The notes: a model not told the origin generated them from the sequence alone. DNA of 64,000 nt from Winslowiella iniecta (GCF_001267535.1 NZ_JRXE01000013.1:38398-102397), one strand, 5' to 3'; shown: positions 9,681 to 18,967, counted from the stretch's first letter. Numbers and translations are program-made.

Positions 9681-11549
9681 ATGATGGACAATTTACGCGC
9701 GGCGTCGAACCATGTCGTGCTCAAAATTATTTTGGGTCTGATTATCCTGTCATTCGTGCTGACCGGAGTCGGCGACTTTTTGATTGGCGGTAACGGCGAT
9801 TACGCCGCTAAAGTTAACGGTCAGGAAATCAGCCGATCGCAATTAGAACGCGCTTTTTCCAGCGAACGTAGCCGTCAGCAGCAGATGCTGGGCGAGCAGT
9901 TCTCTCAGCTGGCCAGTAATGAAGGCTACATGCAGCAGATGCGTCAGCAGGCGCTGTCTCAACTGGTAGACGAAGTGTTGCTGGATCAATACGCCAAAGA
10001 ACTGAAGCTGGGCATCAGTGATGACCAAATCAAACAGGCAATTTTCGAACAACCGGCATTCCAGACCGATGGTAAATTCGACAATGCCAAATATCAGGCG
10101 CTGATCGGCAATATGGGCTTTAGCGCCGATCAGTACGCAGAAGCACTGCGCAAGCAGCTGACCACTCAGCAGCTGGTGAAGGCCGTGGCCGGTACCGATT
10201 TTATGCTGGGCAGTGAGTCAGACGCGCTGGCAGCGCTGGTCTCGCAGGAGCGCCTGGTGCGCAGCGCGACCCTCGACGTTAATCAGCTGGCGGCGAAACA
10301 GACGGTCAGTGACGAAGAGAGCAAAAACTACTACCAGCAGAATCAAAACAGCTTTATGGCTCCAGAGCAGTTCCGTGTCAGCTATATCAAGCTGGATGCG
10401 GCGAGCATGCAAGAGTCGGTCAGCGACAGCGAAATTCAGAGCTGGTATGACGAACATAAAGCCGATTACGGCCAGCCGCAGCGCAATCGCTACAGCATCA
10501 TTCAGACCAAAACCGAAGCTGAAGCGCAGGCCGTGGTCGATCAGCTGAAGCAGGGCGGTGACTTTGCTGCTCTGGCGAAAGAAAAGTCAGCCGATCCGAT
10601 CTCTGCGCGTAAGGGCGGCGATATGGGCTGGCTGGAGCCGGACACCACGCCTGATGAACTGAAAGACGCGAACCTGACCACCAAAGGTCAGCTCTCTGGC
10701 GTTATCAAGTCTTCCGTTGGTTTCCTGGTGGCGCGTCTGGACGATATTCAGCCAGAGCAGATTAAACCACTGTCTGAAGTGCGTACTGCTATCGCCGACA
10801 AAGTGAAGCAGGAAAAAGCCATCGATGCTTATTACAAACTGCAGCAGAAAGTGAGCGATGCAGCGAGTAATGACAACGAGTCCCTGGCCAGCGCTGAGCA
10901 GGCGGCCGGTGTGAAAGCGGTTGAGACCAACTGGTTTGGCAAGGACAACCTGCCAGCTGAGCTGAACTTCAAACCGGTAGAGCAGGCGATCTTCAACGGC
11001 GGCTTAGTCGGTGAGGGCGGTGCGCCAGGCAGTAACTCCGATATCATTACCGTTGATGGCGATCGCGCGTTTATTTTGCGCGTCAGTGAGCATAAAGCCG
11101 AAGCGGTAAAACCGTTTGCTGAGGTTCAGGCACAGATTGTTGATACCGTTAAGCATGACAAAGCGCGTAAACAGGCGAAAGCTGACGCCGACAAAATCCT
11201 TGCCGAGCTGAAAGCCGGTAAGCAGGATGCGTTGAAAGCGGCAGGTCTGAGCTTTGGTGAAAGCAAAACGTTGACGCGAAACGGTCAGGATGCGATTACC
11301 CAGGCGGTATTTGCGCTGCCGGAACCGGCGAAAGACAAAGCCTCTTACGGTGTCAGCGAAGATATGCAGGGCAATGTTGTGCTGTTGTCACTGGATAAAG
11401 TCCAGGCTGGCAGCATGCCGGAAGAGCAGAAGAAAGCCATGATTCAGGGGATCACCCAGAACAATGCGCAAATTGCTTTCGAAGCGCTGCTGAGTAACCT
11501 GCGCAAAGACGCCAAAATTAAGTATGGCGCTGCCGCACAGGCACAGTAA
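9681..11549 (+). CDS. ppiD: Periplasmic folding chaperone PpiD
   Basis: Inner-membrane-anchored periplasmic chaperone of 622 residues (E. coli 623). It associates with the SecYEG translocon and helps proteins leaving it. One N-terminal transmembrane segment (about 13-34, LKIILGLIILSFVLTGVG) is followed by the SurA-like chaperone region. A parvulin domain lies near residues 265-360 (RYSIIQTKTEAEAQ ... GGDFAALAKEKSAD ... GGDMGWLEP). In E. coli this parvulin domain lacks real isomerase activity. A second parvulin-like C-terminal region follows. A strong terminator follows. Confidence 0.97.
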   Translation: MMDNLRAASNHVVLKIILGLIILSFVLTGVGDFLIGGNGDYAAKVNGQEISRSQLERAFSSERSRQQQMLGEQFSQLASNEGYMQQMRQQALSQLVDEVLLDQYAKELKLGISDDQIKQAIFEQPAFQTDGKFDNAKYQALIGNMGFSADQYAEALRKQLTTQQLVKAVAGTDFMLGSESDALAALVSQERLVRSATLDVNQLAAKQTVSDEESKNYYQQNQNSFMAPEQFRVSYIKLDAASMQESVSDSEIQSWYDEHKADYGQPQRNRYSIIQTKTEAEAQAVVDQLKQGGDFAALAKEKSADPISARKGGDMGWLEPDTTPDELKDANLTTKGQLSGVIKSSVGFLVARLDDIQPEQIKPLSEVRTAIADKVKQEKAIDAYYKLQQKVSDAASNDNESLASAEQAAGVKAVETNWFGKDNLPAELNFKPVEQAIFNGGLVGEGGAPGSNSDIITVDGDRAFILRVSEHKAEAVKPFAEVQAQIVDTVKHDKARKQAKADADKILAELKAGKQDALKAAGLSFGESKTLTRNGQDAITQAVFALPEPAKDKASYGVSEDMQGNVVLLSLDKVQAGSMPEEQKKAMIQGITQNNAQIAFEALLSNLRKDAKIKYGAAAQAQ

Positions 11550-11580
11550 TCCTCGCAATTAAAATGCAACTCGTTGCAAC

Positions 11581-11615
11581 GGAAAAGGCCGCTTATGCGG
11601 CCTTTTCCATTTTTG
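11581..11615 (+). terminator. Intrinsic terminator of ppiD
   Basis: Perfect 12-bp stem GGAAAAGGCCGC / GCGGCCTTTTCC with the loop TTAT, followed by a T-rich stretch. Confidence 0.9.
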
Positions 11616-11690
11616 CCGTTTGCTAATTGTTTCCTGCTGATAAAAACCCGTAAGTTAGCCGTGCTGTCAAACACACGGAGGAATTACAGC

Positions 11691-12032
11691 ATGAACAAAA
11701 ACCGAGTTAATGCATTCTGTCTTTCGCTGGTGCTACTGTGTAGTACCGGAATATCAGTGGCCAGTATGCAGTCGGCCAGTTCACTGAGCGAACCTGTATC
11801 GCAGGCAGAAGGCGAGGTTGCTTCAGTCAGTGCCGGGGAGGCAATCAGTATTAATAATGCCAGCGCAGAACAACTGGCTGCGGCAATGAATGGCGTGGGC
11901 ATCAAGAAAGCAGAATCCATTGTCAGCTATCGTGAGAAATATGGACCGTTCAGCGCAGTGGAACAGCTGAAAGAGGTGCCGGGTATCGGTAATGCGCTGG
12001 TTGAGCGTAATCTCGCCAGACTGAAATTGTGA
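11691..12032 (+). CDS. ybaV: YbaV, exported helix-hairpin-helix protein of the ComEA family
   Basis: Small exported protein of 113 residues. An N-terminal signal peptide (about 1-24) is followed by a linker and then a ComEA-type helix-hairpin-helix domain. It has ISINNASAEQLAAAMNGVG, the hairpin GIKKAESIVSYREKYG, and the second hairpin VPGIGNALVERN. Such domains bind DNA non-specifically; ComEA proteins serve DNA uptake, but the role of YbaV is not established. The ATG at 11691 follows GGAGGAAT and fits the signal peptide; the longer frame from 11574 begins in the terminator. Confidence 0.92.
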   Translation: MNKNRVNAFCLSLVLLCSTGISVASMQSASSLSEPVSQAEGEVASVSAGEAISINNASAEQLAAAMNGVGIKKAESIVSYREKYGPFSAVEQLKEVPGIGNALVERNLARLKL

Positions 12033-12093
12033 TCGTGCTCTCAGCAAGGCATGTTGTAGTCGAAAGCGCCTGAACAGGCTGCTAACCTGTAAG

Positions 12094-12124
12094 AGGTCAT
12101 ACCAGTCGGTGTGGCCTTTTCTTC
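12094..12124 (+). terminator. Terminator between ybaV and fadM
   Basis: 10-bp stem AGGTCATACC / GGTGTGGCCT with two G-T pairs and the loop AGTC, followed by TTTCTTC. Confidence 0.7.
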
Positions 12125-12140
12125 GGGCGGGAAATAACTT

Positions 12141-12560
12141 ATGCAGATAACCATTAAAGTGCGCGGCTACCACCTGGATGTTTACCAACATGTCAATAAT
12201 GCGCGCTACCTGGAGTTTCTTGAAGAAGCGCGCTGGGAGTGGCTGGAACGCAAAGAGGCTTTTCACTGGCTGAGCGACAACCATCTGGCGTTTGTGGTGG
12301 TGAATATCAATATTAATTATCGTCGACCGGCGGTACTGGGTGACGTACTGACCATCGACAGCCAGCTGATTGAGTTAAAGGGGAAAAGCGGCGTGCTGAG
12401 CCAGCATGTATCACTGGCAGACGGTACTCAGGTGGCGGATGCCACGCTGACATTTGTCTGTATCGATCTGCGCACGCAAAAAGCGCAGCCGCTGGAAGGC
12501 GAAATGAAATCGCGCCTGCAGTCGCTGCTGGTGGATGATGCGGCCAGCTCCCTTTCGTAG
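12141..12560 (+). CDS. fadM: Long-chain acyl-CoA thioesterase FadM (TesC, YbaW)
   Basis: Hot-dog fold thioesterase of 139 residues (E. coli 132) that hydrolyses long-chain acyl-CoAs, including unsaturated intermediates of fatty-acid breakdown. The N-terminus has the hallmark DVYQHVNNARYLEFLEEARW, with the catalytic region of the 4HBT family in YQHVNN. VVVNININYRRPAVLGD and ADATLTFVCIDLRTQKA follow. The TAG stop codon lies inside the GTAG head of the intergenic palindrome that follows, so that repeat abuts or forms the end of the gene. In E. coli the gene is FadR-regulated; I did not find a clear FadR site. Confidence 0.95.
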   Translation: MQITIKVRGYHLDVYQHVNNARYLEFLEEARWEWLERKEAFHWLSDNHLAFVVVNININYRRPAVLGDVLTIDSQLIELKGKSGVLSQHVSLADGTQVADATLTFVCIDLRTQKAQPLEGEMKSRLQSLLVDDAASSLS

Positions 12561-12605
12561 GGCGGCGTTGTCGCCGCCCATACCGAGGCCTGTCACCCCG
12601 CATAC
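12557..12605 (+). repeat. GTAG-headed intergenic palindrome, copy 1
   Basis: GTAG at 12557-12560 overlaps the fadM stop codon. An 8-bp perfect stem GGGCGGCG / CGCCGCCC (12560-12579) with the loop TTGT follows. After it comes a tail, CCGAGG...CACCCCGCATACC, similar to the tail of the copy near 53370. It lies between convergent fadM and queC and may also act as a bidirectional terminator. Confidence 0.75.
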
Positions 12606-12612
12606 CACGATA

Positions 12613-13308
12613 TTAAATCAGACCGGTTTTTTGCTGCATGCTGGCCATTACCGCAGCGGCATCAGCCTGATACTGGTTCAGACCATTGGCGCGCAGATGG
12701 CAGGCGGCACATTCTCCACAACCATCGCCTTTGATACCGTTATAACAGGTCAGCGTTTGTTGCCGCACCAGCGGCAGCTGCTGCCAGTAATCGGCCAACG
12801 CCCAGGTTTCGGCTTTATTCAGCCACATCAGCGGCGTTTCAAAGCGCACGCTGCGTGCCATACCCAGCTCAATGGCATGATTCAGCGCTTTAACAAACTC
12901 ATCGCGGCAGTCGGGGTAACCGGAAAAATCGGTTTCACACACCCCGGTGATCACCGCTTCGGCTTCTACCTGATAAGCATAAATTGATGCCAGCGTCAGA
13001 AACAGAATATTGCGGCCCGGCACAAAGGTACTCGGTAAACCGCTGGCATTCGGATCAAAGGCCGGAACCGGAATGTTATCGCGCGTCAGGCTGCTGACTG
13101 CCAGTTCATTCAGCAGGGTGACATCCAGCACTTTATGCGCCCGCGCGCCAAGTTGCAGCGATAATGTCTGCGCAACCTCGATCTCTTCGCGATGACGCTG
13201 ACCATAATCAAAAGTGACGCAATGCACTTCATCATATTGCTGAAGAGCCTGAATCAGGCAGGTTGTTGAGTCCTGACCGCCGCTAAAAACCACTACTGCA
13301 CGTTTCAT
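12613..13308 (-). CDS. queC: 7-cyano-7-deazaguanine synthase QueC
   Basis: Makes preQ0 from 7-carboxy-7-deazaguanine with ATP and ammonia, in queuosine biosynthesis. 231 residues, standard length. The N-terminal PP-loop is [10 protein letters not shown] family block [14 protein letters not shown]-like stretch is seen as [16 protein letters not shown]. The C-terminus carries the zinc site [10 protein letters not shown] together with the upstream Cys in [11 protein letters not shown]. It is divergent from nothing; it follows ybaE on the same strand after 47 bp and may share its transcript. Confidence 0.97.
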   Translation of the reverse strand: MKRAVVVFSGGQDSTTCLIQALQQYDEVHCVTFDYGQRHREEIEVAQTLSLQLGARAHKVLDVTLLNELAVSSLTRDNIPVPAFDPNASGLPSTFVPGRNILFLTLASIYAYQVEAEAVITGVCETDFSGYPDCRDEFVKALNHAIELGMARSVRFETPLMWLNKAETWALADYWQQLPLVRQQTLTCYNGIKGDGCGECAACHLRANGLNQYQADAAAVMASMQQKTGLI

Positions 13309-13355
13309 AACTGTCCTTATCGGGTTAATCGCCTATGGTACTGCCTGTGGCTCTC

Positions 13356-15056
13356 TCACTCAATCATCACCGGTGGCGGCACCCAGGCACGGGTGAAGTC
13401 AAACCAGCCCCAGCTGTTAAGATGAATTCCTTCCACGCCGGGCGGCGCGCTTACCTGATAGCGGTAATTAAACAGCGGCATAATCACCGCATCGCTCATC
13501 AGCTGCTGAAAAGTATGTTGCAGGCCGTCAAAGCGAGCGGGTTCCTGCTCCAGCGTCTGAATCTCGCTCAGGTTGGTCATCAACTGGCGATAACGTTCAG
13601 CGGGCAGAATCGCTGGCCAGAGCGGATCCAGGCGTAACCAGCTTTCCAGCGTAAATTCCGGCGTATCGCCGATCAGCCGATCGCCCATGATCAGATCGGC
13701 GCTGGCAAGATGCGGGTAATTTTTCCAGCTTTTACCCGGATGAAAATGCAGCTGCAACTGGCACTGATGTGCGGCCAACAGTTCCTGCAACTTATGCGCC
13801 ATCGCATCCAGCTCAACGGGTAGATGATAGTGCAGTTGCAGCTCGGCGGGCAGTGCAATATGCCGGTTCTCCGGCCAGCACGGCAGCGACCAACCCGGCA
13901 GCATCTCGCGGCCTGGTGTAATCAGACCTTCTTCCAGCGGCAGCTGGGCGACGATTTCCGCCTGCTGGATCAAATGCATCAGTTTTGCGGCCTGGGCAGC
14001 ACTGAGCCTGGCGCTTTGCTGAATCGCCAGATAACAGAAACCGAGGCTGATACTGTTACTGACCGGGCGCAGCAGCGACAGCTCATGCTGCGCGCCAATG
14101 GCAATCTGTACCGGATGACGACAGCTGGTGCCCAGCTGACTGTCAAACAGCTGTGGAGTAATCCAGTACTCAATCGTCTGCATCAGCGGATGTTGCAGGT
14201 GATACCAGCCATGGCTTTCAATTCGCACCAGCGTCGGCGAAAAATGGCTGAGACGATACGGCCCGGCACCCAGTGTTTCATCCTGCGGATGGGGCAACAG
14301 ACAGCTGACGCTGGCCAGACGATGCGGCAGCCAGTTATCGGGGCAATGCAGCTCAAAGCGCAGGCAGAGCGCGTGCGCCAGCGTGATGCTTTTGACACTG
14401 ACCAGCAGTTTACTGCCGTCTTCGCTTTGCAGAACACGTTGCAGCTGCTGCTGTAGTTGGCGGGCATCAATGGCTTCGCCACTGTGCCAGTGCAGTTGCG
14501 GACGCAGAAAGAAATACCACTCTCTCTGATTGTCACTGCGCACCCAGTGATGCGCCAGATCGGCGACCAACCGATCGTCCGCAAAGCGGGTGAGTCCGGC
14601 AAAAATATGCCGTGCCAGATGCTGCTCGGCTCGTCCGTCAAGGCTGAGTGGCTGAATATCATCCAGCGGCCGGTAGTAAGGGATACGCAGCGTTGGCGCG
14701 TTATTTTGCCACTGTCCACCCATAAACGGTTGCAGCAGATGCGCGAGCTGCTCGGGTGCCAGCTGTACTAATTGCAATGCCTGCTGCGGATGTCCGCCGT
14801 CCAGCTGCTGCTGAAGTAATGCACTGCGCAGCTGCTCCGGAGTTTGCAGAAAACGTAATGTGCCGCGCTTACCCCGGCCGGATTGCGCCTGCCAGTCGAG
14901 CCACTGTGACTGCTGCCACTGGCGCAGCAGGGTACGAACATGGCGTTCACTGCAAAAGCAGCGTTCAGCCATCTCGGCAACGCTGGTCTGCTGTGCAGCG
15001 CCACGACTGTGTTGCCACAGCCTGGCGAACTGGTTCAGGCGATTGAGCTGGCGCAT
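13356..15056 (-). CDS. ybaE: YbaE, SgrR-like regulator with solute-binding domain
   Basis: Predicted transcription factor of 566 residues. The N-terminal winged-helix region (LNRLNQFARLWQ ... ERCFCSERHVRTLLRQWQ) is the DNA-binding part of the SgrR/YbaE group. The remainder resembles a peptide/nickel-type ABC substrate-binding domain (TLRIPYYRPLDDIQPL, ISLGFCYLAIQQ, PLFNYRYQVSAPPGVEGI). The ligand and targets of YbaE are unknown; SgrR itself responds to glucose-phosphate stress. Length and start agree with E. coli YbaE. It is upstream of queC and divergent from cof. Confidence 0.93.
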   Translation of the reverse strand: MRQLNRLNQFARLWQHSRGAAQQTSVAEMAERCFCSERHVRTLLRQWQQSQWLDWQAQSGRGKRGTLRFLQTPEQLRSALLQQQLDGGHPQQALQLVQLAPEQLAHLLQPFMGGQWQNNAPTLRIPYYRPLDDIQPLSLDGRAEQHLARHIFAGLTRFADDRLVADLAHHWVRSDNQREWYFFLRPQLHWHSGEAIDARQLQQQLQRVLQSEDGSKLLVSVKSITLAHALCLRFELHCPDNWLPHRLASVSCLLPHPQDETLGAGPYRLSHFSPTLVRIESHGWYHLQHPLMQTIEYWITPQLFDSQLGTSCRHPVQIAIGAQHELSLLRPVSNSISLGFCYLAIQQSARLSAAQAAKLMHLIQQAEIVAQLPLEEGLITPGREMLPGWSLPCWPENRHIALPAELQLHYHLPVELDAMAHKLQELLAAHQCQLQLHFHPGKSWKNYPHLASADLIMGDRLIGDTPEFTLESWLRLDPLWPAILPAERYRQLMTNLSEIQTLEQEPARFDGLQHTFQQLMSDAVIMPLFNYRYQVSAPPGVEGIHLNSWGWFDFTRAWVPPPVMIE

Positions 15057-15154
15057 AGAAAACCCGGAAGTGATTTTACAAAGTATTCACTATTAGTTCC
15101 GTAAATACCAGGTGATACTCTATGCCTATTATTTAATCATTCGCCGGAGGCGAG

Positions 15155-15976
15155 ATGTCGCGTTTAGCTGCTTTTGATATGGATGGCACCTTATTGTTAC
15201 CCAACCACCAGTTTGGGAAAGAGACGCTGGCGGCACTGCGGGCGTTACAGAAAAAACAGGTGGTACTGGCTTTCGCGACCGGCAGGCATTTGCTGGAGAT
15301 GGAAATTCTTGCCGCCGAACTGGCTCTCGACGCCTGGCTTATAACCAGTAATGGCACGCGTATTAGCGGGGTTAACGGCGAACGACTGTTTGGCTGCGAT
15401 CTGCCTGCGGAAATTGCGCATCAGCTTACCCACACGCGGTGGGACACGACCGCCACCCTGCATCTGTTCAACGACGACGGCTGGTTTACCGCCACTGAGC
15501 TGCCGGAAATCTTACAGGCGCATCTGCTCAGCGGTTTCAGCTATCAGCTGACCGATGTGCGGCATATGCCTGCCGATAAGGTGACAAAAATCTGTTTTAT
15601 CGCCGAGCACGGTGAGTTGCTGCGGCTGGAGATCCAGCTGCGCGAAGCGCTGGGCTGTCGCGCGCATCTCTGTTTTTCCGCCTGGGAGTGTCTGGAAGTG
15701 CTGCCGCTTAACTGTAATAAAGGCACTGCGCTTAACTTTCTCAGCAATCATCTGGGGTTGACGATGGCTGACTGTATGGCCTTTGGCGATGCGATGAACG
15801 ATCGTGAAATGCTGGAGAGCGTCGGACGCGGCTTTATTATGGGCAATGCGATGCATCAACTGAAAAATGCGCTGCCACATTTACCGGTGATTGGGCATTG
15901 CGCGACACAGGGAGTATCTCACTATCTGAATCACTGGCTGACGACACCACACCTCAGTTATACCCCGCATTCCTGA
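15155..15976 (+). CDS. cof: HMP-PP phosphatase Cof
   Basis: Haloacid dehalogenase-superfamily phosphatase of 273 residues that hydrolyses the thiamin precursor 4-amino-2-methyl-5-hydroxymethylpyrimidine diphosphate and other sugar phosphates. HAD motifs are visible. Motif I is FDMDGTLL with the nucleophile Asp8, motif II ATGRH, motif III the Lys region in [11 protein letters not shown], and motif [13 protein letters not shown]. The Cof-type cap sits between motifs II and III. SD GGAGG precedes the ATG. A terminator follows, then the accessory patch. Confidence 0.96.
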   Translation: MSRLAAFDMDGTLLLPNHQFGKETLAALRALQKKQVVLAFATGRHLLEMEILAAELALDAWLITSNGTRISGVNGERLFGCDLPAEIAHQLTHTRWDTTATLHLFNDDGWFTATELPEILQAHLLSGFSYQLTDVRHMPADKVTKICFIAEHGELLRLEIQLREALGCRAHLCFSAWECLEVLPLNCNKGTALNFLSNHLGLTMADCMAFGDAMNDREMLESVGRGFIMGNAMHQLKNALPHLPVIGHCATQGVSHYLNHWLTTPHLSYTPHS

Positions 15977-16006
15977 CGGGATCACGCCAGTTTGAAGCTA
16001 TCTTTG

Positions 16007-16033
16007 CCGGTCATTTAGCTTGACCGGTTTTTT
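16007..16033 (+). terminator. Intrinsic terminator of cof
   Basis: Perfect 7-bp stem CCGGTCA / TGACCGG with a 7-base loop, followed by TTTTTT. Confidence 0.85.
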
Positions 16034-16158
16034 ACCGGCCAATACTCATCTTTTAACCCACGCCGCATGATGATAAATATGATGCGATTCAGGTGGTTTT
16101 ATTTTCCGATGGGTGGAATAACTTCAGACTTCTCAGGTTACTTTCCACGGAGTGGAAT

Positions 16159-17298
16159 ATGAATAATTGTCTGATGGGATTCAATGGCGAACGTCCAGAC
16201 CTAATTAGCGGTAACACACATTTAGGTAACGGCTATCGGGATTATAATCCCCTGTTAATGAGATTCAGTGGCCCGGACAGCTGGTCACCCTTTGGGGCTG
16301 GCGGTATCAACCCTTATCGCTACTGTGACGGCGATCCGATAAATCGTGCTGACCCGTCAGGGCATGTTAACTGGCCCGGCTGGCTGGGAATTGGGCTGGG
16401 AATTCTGGGCATCAGCGCGGCGCTGATTACTGGCGGAGCCTCCATTGCCGCAGCCGGTAGCCTCAGTGCGGCTATCGACTGCGCCTCGTCGCTAACCTTA
16501 CTCACCGGCACATCCGGCCTGATCGCTGATATTAGTGGCATTGCCAGCCTGGCGCTGGCACACAGTGATCGTAAAGCGTCAGGCGTGCTGAGCTGGGTCT
16601 CGTTTGCTTGTGGGATGCTTTCTCTCGGGGTGGGACTGGCATTCACCGCATATCGACGGATGAGCTTAGCTACCGGTGAGATGCGCAAAATCAGCTCCTC
16701 ACGAACCACTTGGGGAGATGTGGACGATATTGAAAATGTTCAGATGTTGGGAGCCGGAGCCTCAGCCAGCACCACAAGAGCAACTGACATCTATTACAGT
16801 TTTGATGATTTAAAGAATGGCTCCCGGCGTCTGAATGTGGTCGCGCACGGACGATTTGAACGATATTTGAACTACACCACCATTGGCCTAAATCAGGTAT
16901 CAACCCGCTACAACGGTCAAAACTTTGCTGTTTATCTGAACGACATGGGCATCGACTTCTCGGAGTACACTGACGCCGGTGTCAGAATGATCGTTTGCTT
17001 CTCCGCCGACGGTGCAGACAGTTTTGCTGCCCAGTTTTCCCGACAGGCGGGTTTAACGGTGAAAGCCTACAGCGGGCCAGTAACCACTGAGGGGGAGCTG
17101 CAATCAATGGTAAATGCGCATGCCTTACCCGACAATCTTGAAAGGCTGTTTAACGGTGATTTGACTGCAGCGGAGGAGCAGTTAAACGAGGAACTGATGA
17201 ACCTCAGTACCCGAGATAATCTATTCCATGTGATCAAAGAAAATCGGGGGCAGCGCGGCGGTTATAATCCGGTGACTATCCCCTTTATGCGCAGGTAA
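16159..17298 (+). CDS. Orphan RHS core tip with a variable C-terminal toxin-like domain
   Basis: 379 residues, far shorter than a full RHS protein. Residues 6-69 are the RHS-associated core end: GFNGERPD, GNGYRDYNPLLMRF, PDSWSPFG, NPYRYCDGDPINRADPSGH. Residues 72-165 form several hydrophobic segments typical of TccC-like orphan tips. The C-terminal part (about 207-379) shows LNVVAHG (His230) and, 50 residues later, VRMIVCFSADG (Cys280). This order and spacing is like the His/Cys dyad of clan CD cysteine peptidases (caspase, gingipain, C80). That similarity is my inference. The ATG at 16159 follows CGGAGTGG; an in-frame GTG at 16093 would add 22 residues. There is no immunity gene next to it and no RHS or TcB partner in the window. 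Confidence 0.8.
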   Translation: MNNCLMGFNGERPDLISGNTHLGNGYRDYNPLLMRFSGPDSWSPFGAGGINPYRYCDGDPINRADPSGHVNWPGWLGIGLGILGISAALITGGASIAAAGSLSAAIDCASSLTLLTGTSGLIADISGIASLALAHSDRKASGVLSWVSFACGMLSLGVGLAFTAYRRMSLATGEMRKISSSRTTWGDVDDIENVQMLGAGASASTTRATDIYYSFDDLKNGSRRLNVVAHGRFERYLNYTTIGLNQVSTRYNGQNFAVYLNDMGIDFSEYTDAGVRMIVCFSADGADSFAAQFSRQAGLTVKAYSGPVTTEGELQSMVNAHALPDNLERLFNGDLTAAEEQLNEELMNLSTRDNLFHVIKENRGQRGGYNPVTIPFMRR

Positions 17299-17316
17299 TC
17301 TTCACCGGCTGCGGGC

Positions 17317-18348
17317 TTACAGTTCTGCCTGCCACTGGCTGATATCACCAATATTTTCAGTCACCCATTTAGTGTTGTAGTAGCTGTCGAGATAGCGCTC
17401 GCCGCTGTCGCACAGTAGCGTGACAATCGCACCCTGACGCCCTTGGTCACGCATCTGCCGGGCCACCTGCAGTGCTCCCCAGACATTGGTGCCGGTAGAT
17501 GCGCCGACTTTGCGACCGAGCATTTTTTCCAGCCACAGCAGGGTGGCGATGCTGGCACCGTCCGGCACTTTCAGCATGCTATCAATTACGTCGGGAATAA
17601 ACGACGGCTCGACGCGTGGGCGGCCGATGCCTTCAATTTTGCTGCCTACCGCGCTACGCAGAGTCACATCGCGCTGCTGCCAGTAGTCATAAAACACCGA
17701 GTTTTCCGGATCGACCACCATCAACTGGGTATCATGGCCCTGATAACGCAGATAGCGGCCAATGGTTGCCGACGTGCCACCGGTTCCGGCGCTCATCACA
17801 ATCGTATCAGGAACCGGGAAAGGCTCGCTGGACATCTGGCGGAAGATACTTTCAGCAATATTGTTATTGCCACGCCAGTCGGTGGCGCGCTCGGCGTAGG
17901 TAAACTGATCCATAAAGTGGCCATCGAGATCGCGTGCCAGCCGTTCCGACTCGGCATACAGCTGACAAGGGTCGCTGACAAAATGACACTGACCACCATA
18001 AAAGGCGATTTGCTCCACCTTGCGTCGGGCGGTACTGGCAGGCATCACCGCAATAAACGGTAATCCCAGCAGCCGGGCGAAATAGGCTTCCGACACCGCA
18101 GTACTGCCCGATGACGCCTCGATAATCGGCCGGTCCTGTTTGATCCAGCCATTACTGAGTCCATATAAAAACAGTGACCGCGCCAGCCGATGCTTAAGAC
18201 TGCCGGTTGGATGTGTGCTTTCATCTTTCAGGTAGAGCCAGATGCCCGGAAAATCAGCCAGCGCCAGGCGGATCAGGTGAGTATCGGCAGAACGCTGGAA
18301 GTCAGCGTTAATTTCTTTAATGGCGTGTTTGGTCCACTGGCTGTTCAT
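17317..18348 (-). CDS. PLP-dependent cysteine synthase-family enzyme, probable cysteine desulfhydrase
   Basis: 343-residue fold-type II PLP enzyme. The Schiff-base lysine is expected at Lys52 in [11 protein letters not shown]. The substrate loop is [19 protein letters not shown] and the PLP-phosphate loop is [16 protein letters not shown]. Overall it is like cysteine synthase but with family differences seen in the cysteine desulfhydrase group. It is divergent from decR, the cysteine-responsive Lrp-type regulator. In Pantoea ananatis a cysteine-inducible desulfhydrase (ccdA) and its regulator (ccdR) were described with this kind of pairing, as I recall. So degradation of excess cysteine to pyruvate, sulfide and ammonia is the likely job. 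E. coli lacks it at this site. Confidence 0.8.
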   Translation of the reverse strand: MNSQWTKHAIKEINADFQRSADTHLIRLALADFPGIWLYLKDESTHPTGSLKHRLARSLFLYGLSNGWIKQDRPIIEASSGSTAVSEAYFARLLGLPFIAVMPASTARRKVEQIAFYGGQCHFVSDPCQLYAESERLARDLDGHFMDQFTYAERATDWRGNNNIAESIFRQMSSEPFPVPDTIVMSAGTGGTSATIGRYLRYQGHDTQLMVVDPENSVFYDYWQQRDVTLRSAVGSKIEGIGRPRVEPSFIPDVIDSMLKVPDGASIATLLWLEKMLGRKVGASTGTNVWGALQVARQMRDQGRQGAIVTLLCDSGERYLDSYYNTKWVTENIGDISQWQAEL

Positions 18349-18395
18349 GGTCTGGCTCCTGAAAATTGTACACAGAGATTAAGGCATTTCCGGGA

Positions 18396-18450
18396 AAAAA
18401 GGTTTGCCTTCTCTCCTGTATAATGACCAGATTAGAGAAATATTTTCTCC
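18396..18450 (+). promoter_or_regulatory. decR promoter and candidate operator
   Basis: A perfect -10 TATAAT at 18419-18424 has no good -35 (about 18396-18401 reads A-rich), as in activator-dependent promoters. Just downstream is an inverted repeat AGAGAAA...TTTCTCC (18434-18450). A second partial dyad, AAGG-TTTG-CCTT, lies at about 18399-18410. AT-rich dyads here would suit DecR (Lrp/AsnC type) acting on both divergent genes. Confidence 0.5.
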
Positions 18451-18461
18451 AGGATGGCCGC

Positions 18462-18923
18462 ATGCTAGATAAAACTGACCGAAAACTGCTGGCGTTATTG
18501 CAGCACGATTGCACGTTGTCGTTGCAGGCGCTGGCCGATGCGGTAAATCTCACCACCACCCCGTGCTGGAAACGGCTGAAAAAGCTGGAAGATGACGGCA
18601 TTATTCGTGGCCGGGTGGCGCTGCTGGACGGTGAGAAACTGGGACTGTCACTCACCGCCTTTATGCTAATTAAAACTCAGCAGCACAGCAGCGACTGGTA
18701 TCAGCAATTTGTTGATGTGGTGCAGAGCATGCCGGAAGTGATGGCGTTCTATCGTATGGCCGGTGAGTATGACTATCTGCTGCGAATCCAGGTGGCGGAT
18801 ATGAAACGCTATGATGCGTTTTACAAACGTTTAGTGAACGGCGTTCCAGGCTTAATCGATGTCACTTCGAGTTTCGCCATGGAAGAGATAAAATACACTA
18901 CGGCTTTGCCGGTAAATCCATAA
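18462..18923 (+). CDS. decR: Lrp/AsnC-family cysteine-responsive regulator DecR
   Basis: 153 residues from the ATG at 18462, starting [20 protein letters not shown], which matches E. coli DecR (YbaO) in sequence and length. The frame extends upstream to 18366 without similarity. The N-terminal helix-turn-helix is [28 protein letters not shown]. The C-terminal RAM ligand-binding domain runs from about residue 65 (FMLIKTQQH ... [15 protein letters not shown] ... [11 protein letters not shown]). In E. coli DecR senses cysteine and activates the cysteine detoxification operon yhaOM (cyuPA). Here the divergent desulfhydrase-like gene is the obvious local target. Confidence 0.93.
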   Translation: MLDKTDRKLLALLQHDCTLSLQALADAVNLTTTPCWKRLKKLEDDGIIRGRVALLDGEKLGLSLTAFMLIKTQQHSSDWYQQFVDVVQSMPEVMAFYRMAGEYDYLLRIQVADMKRYDAFYKRLVNGVPGLIDVTSSFAMEEIKYTTALPVNP

Positions 18924-18967
18924 TCTGATGCGGTATCACCGCCTTCTCCGACCCCAGGGACTATTGC

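Noticed and set aside
12535-14771. Several open frames of 100-210 codons on the + strand opposite queC and ybaE
   Set aside because: All are shadows of the two well-supported minus-strand genes.
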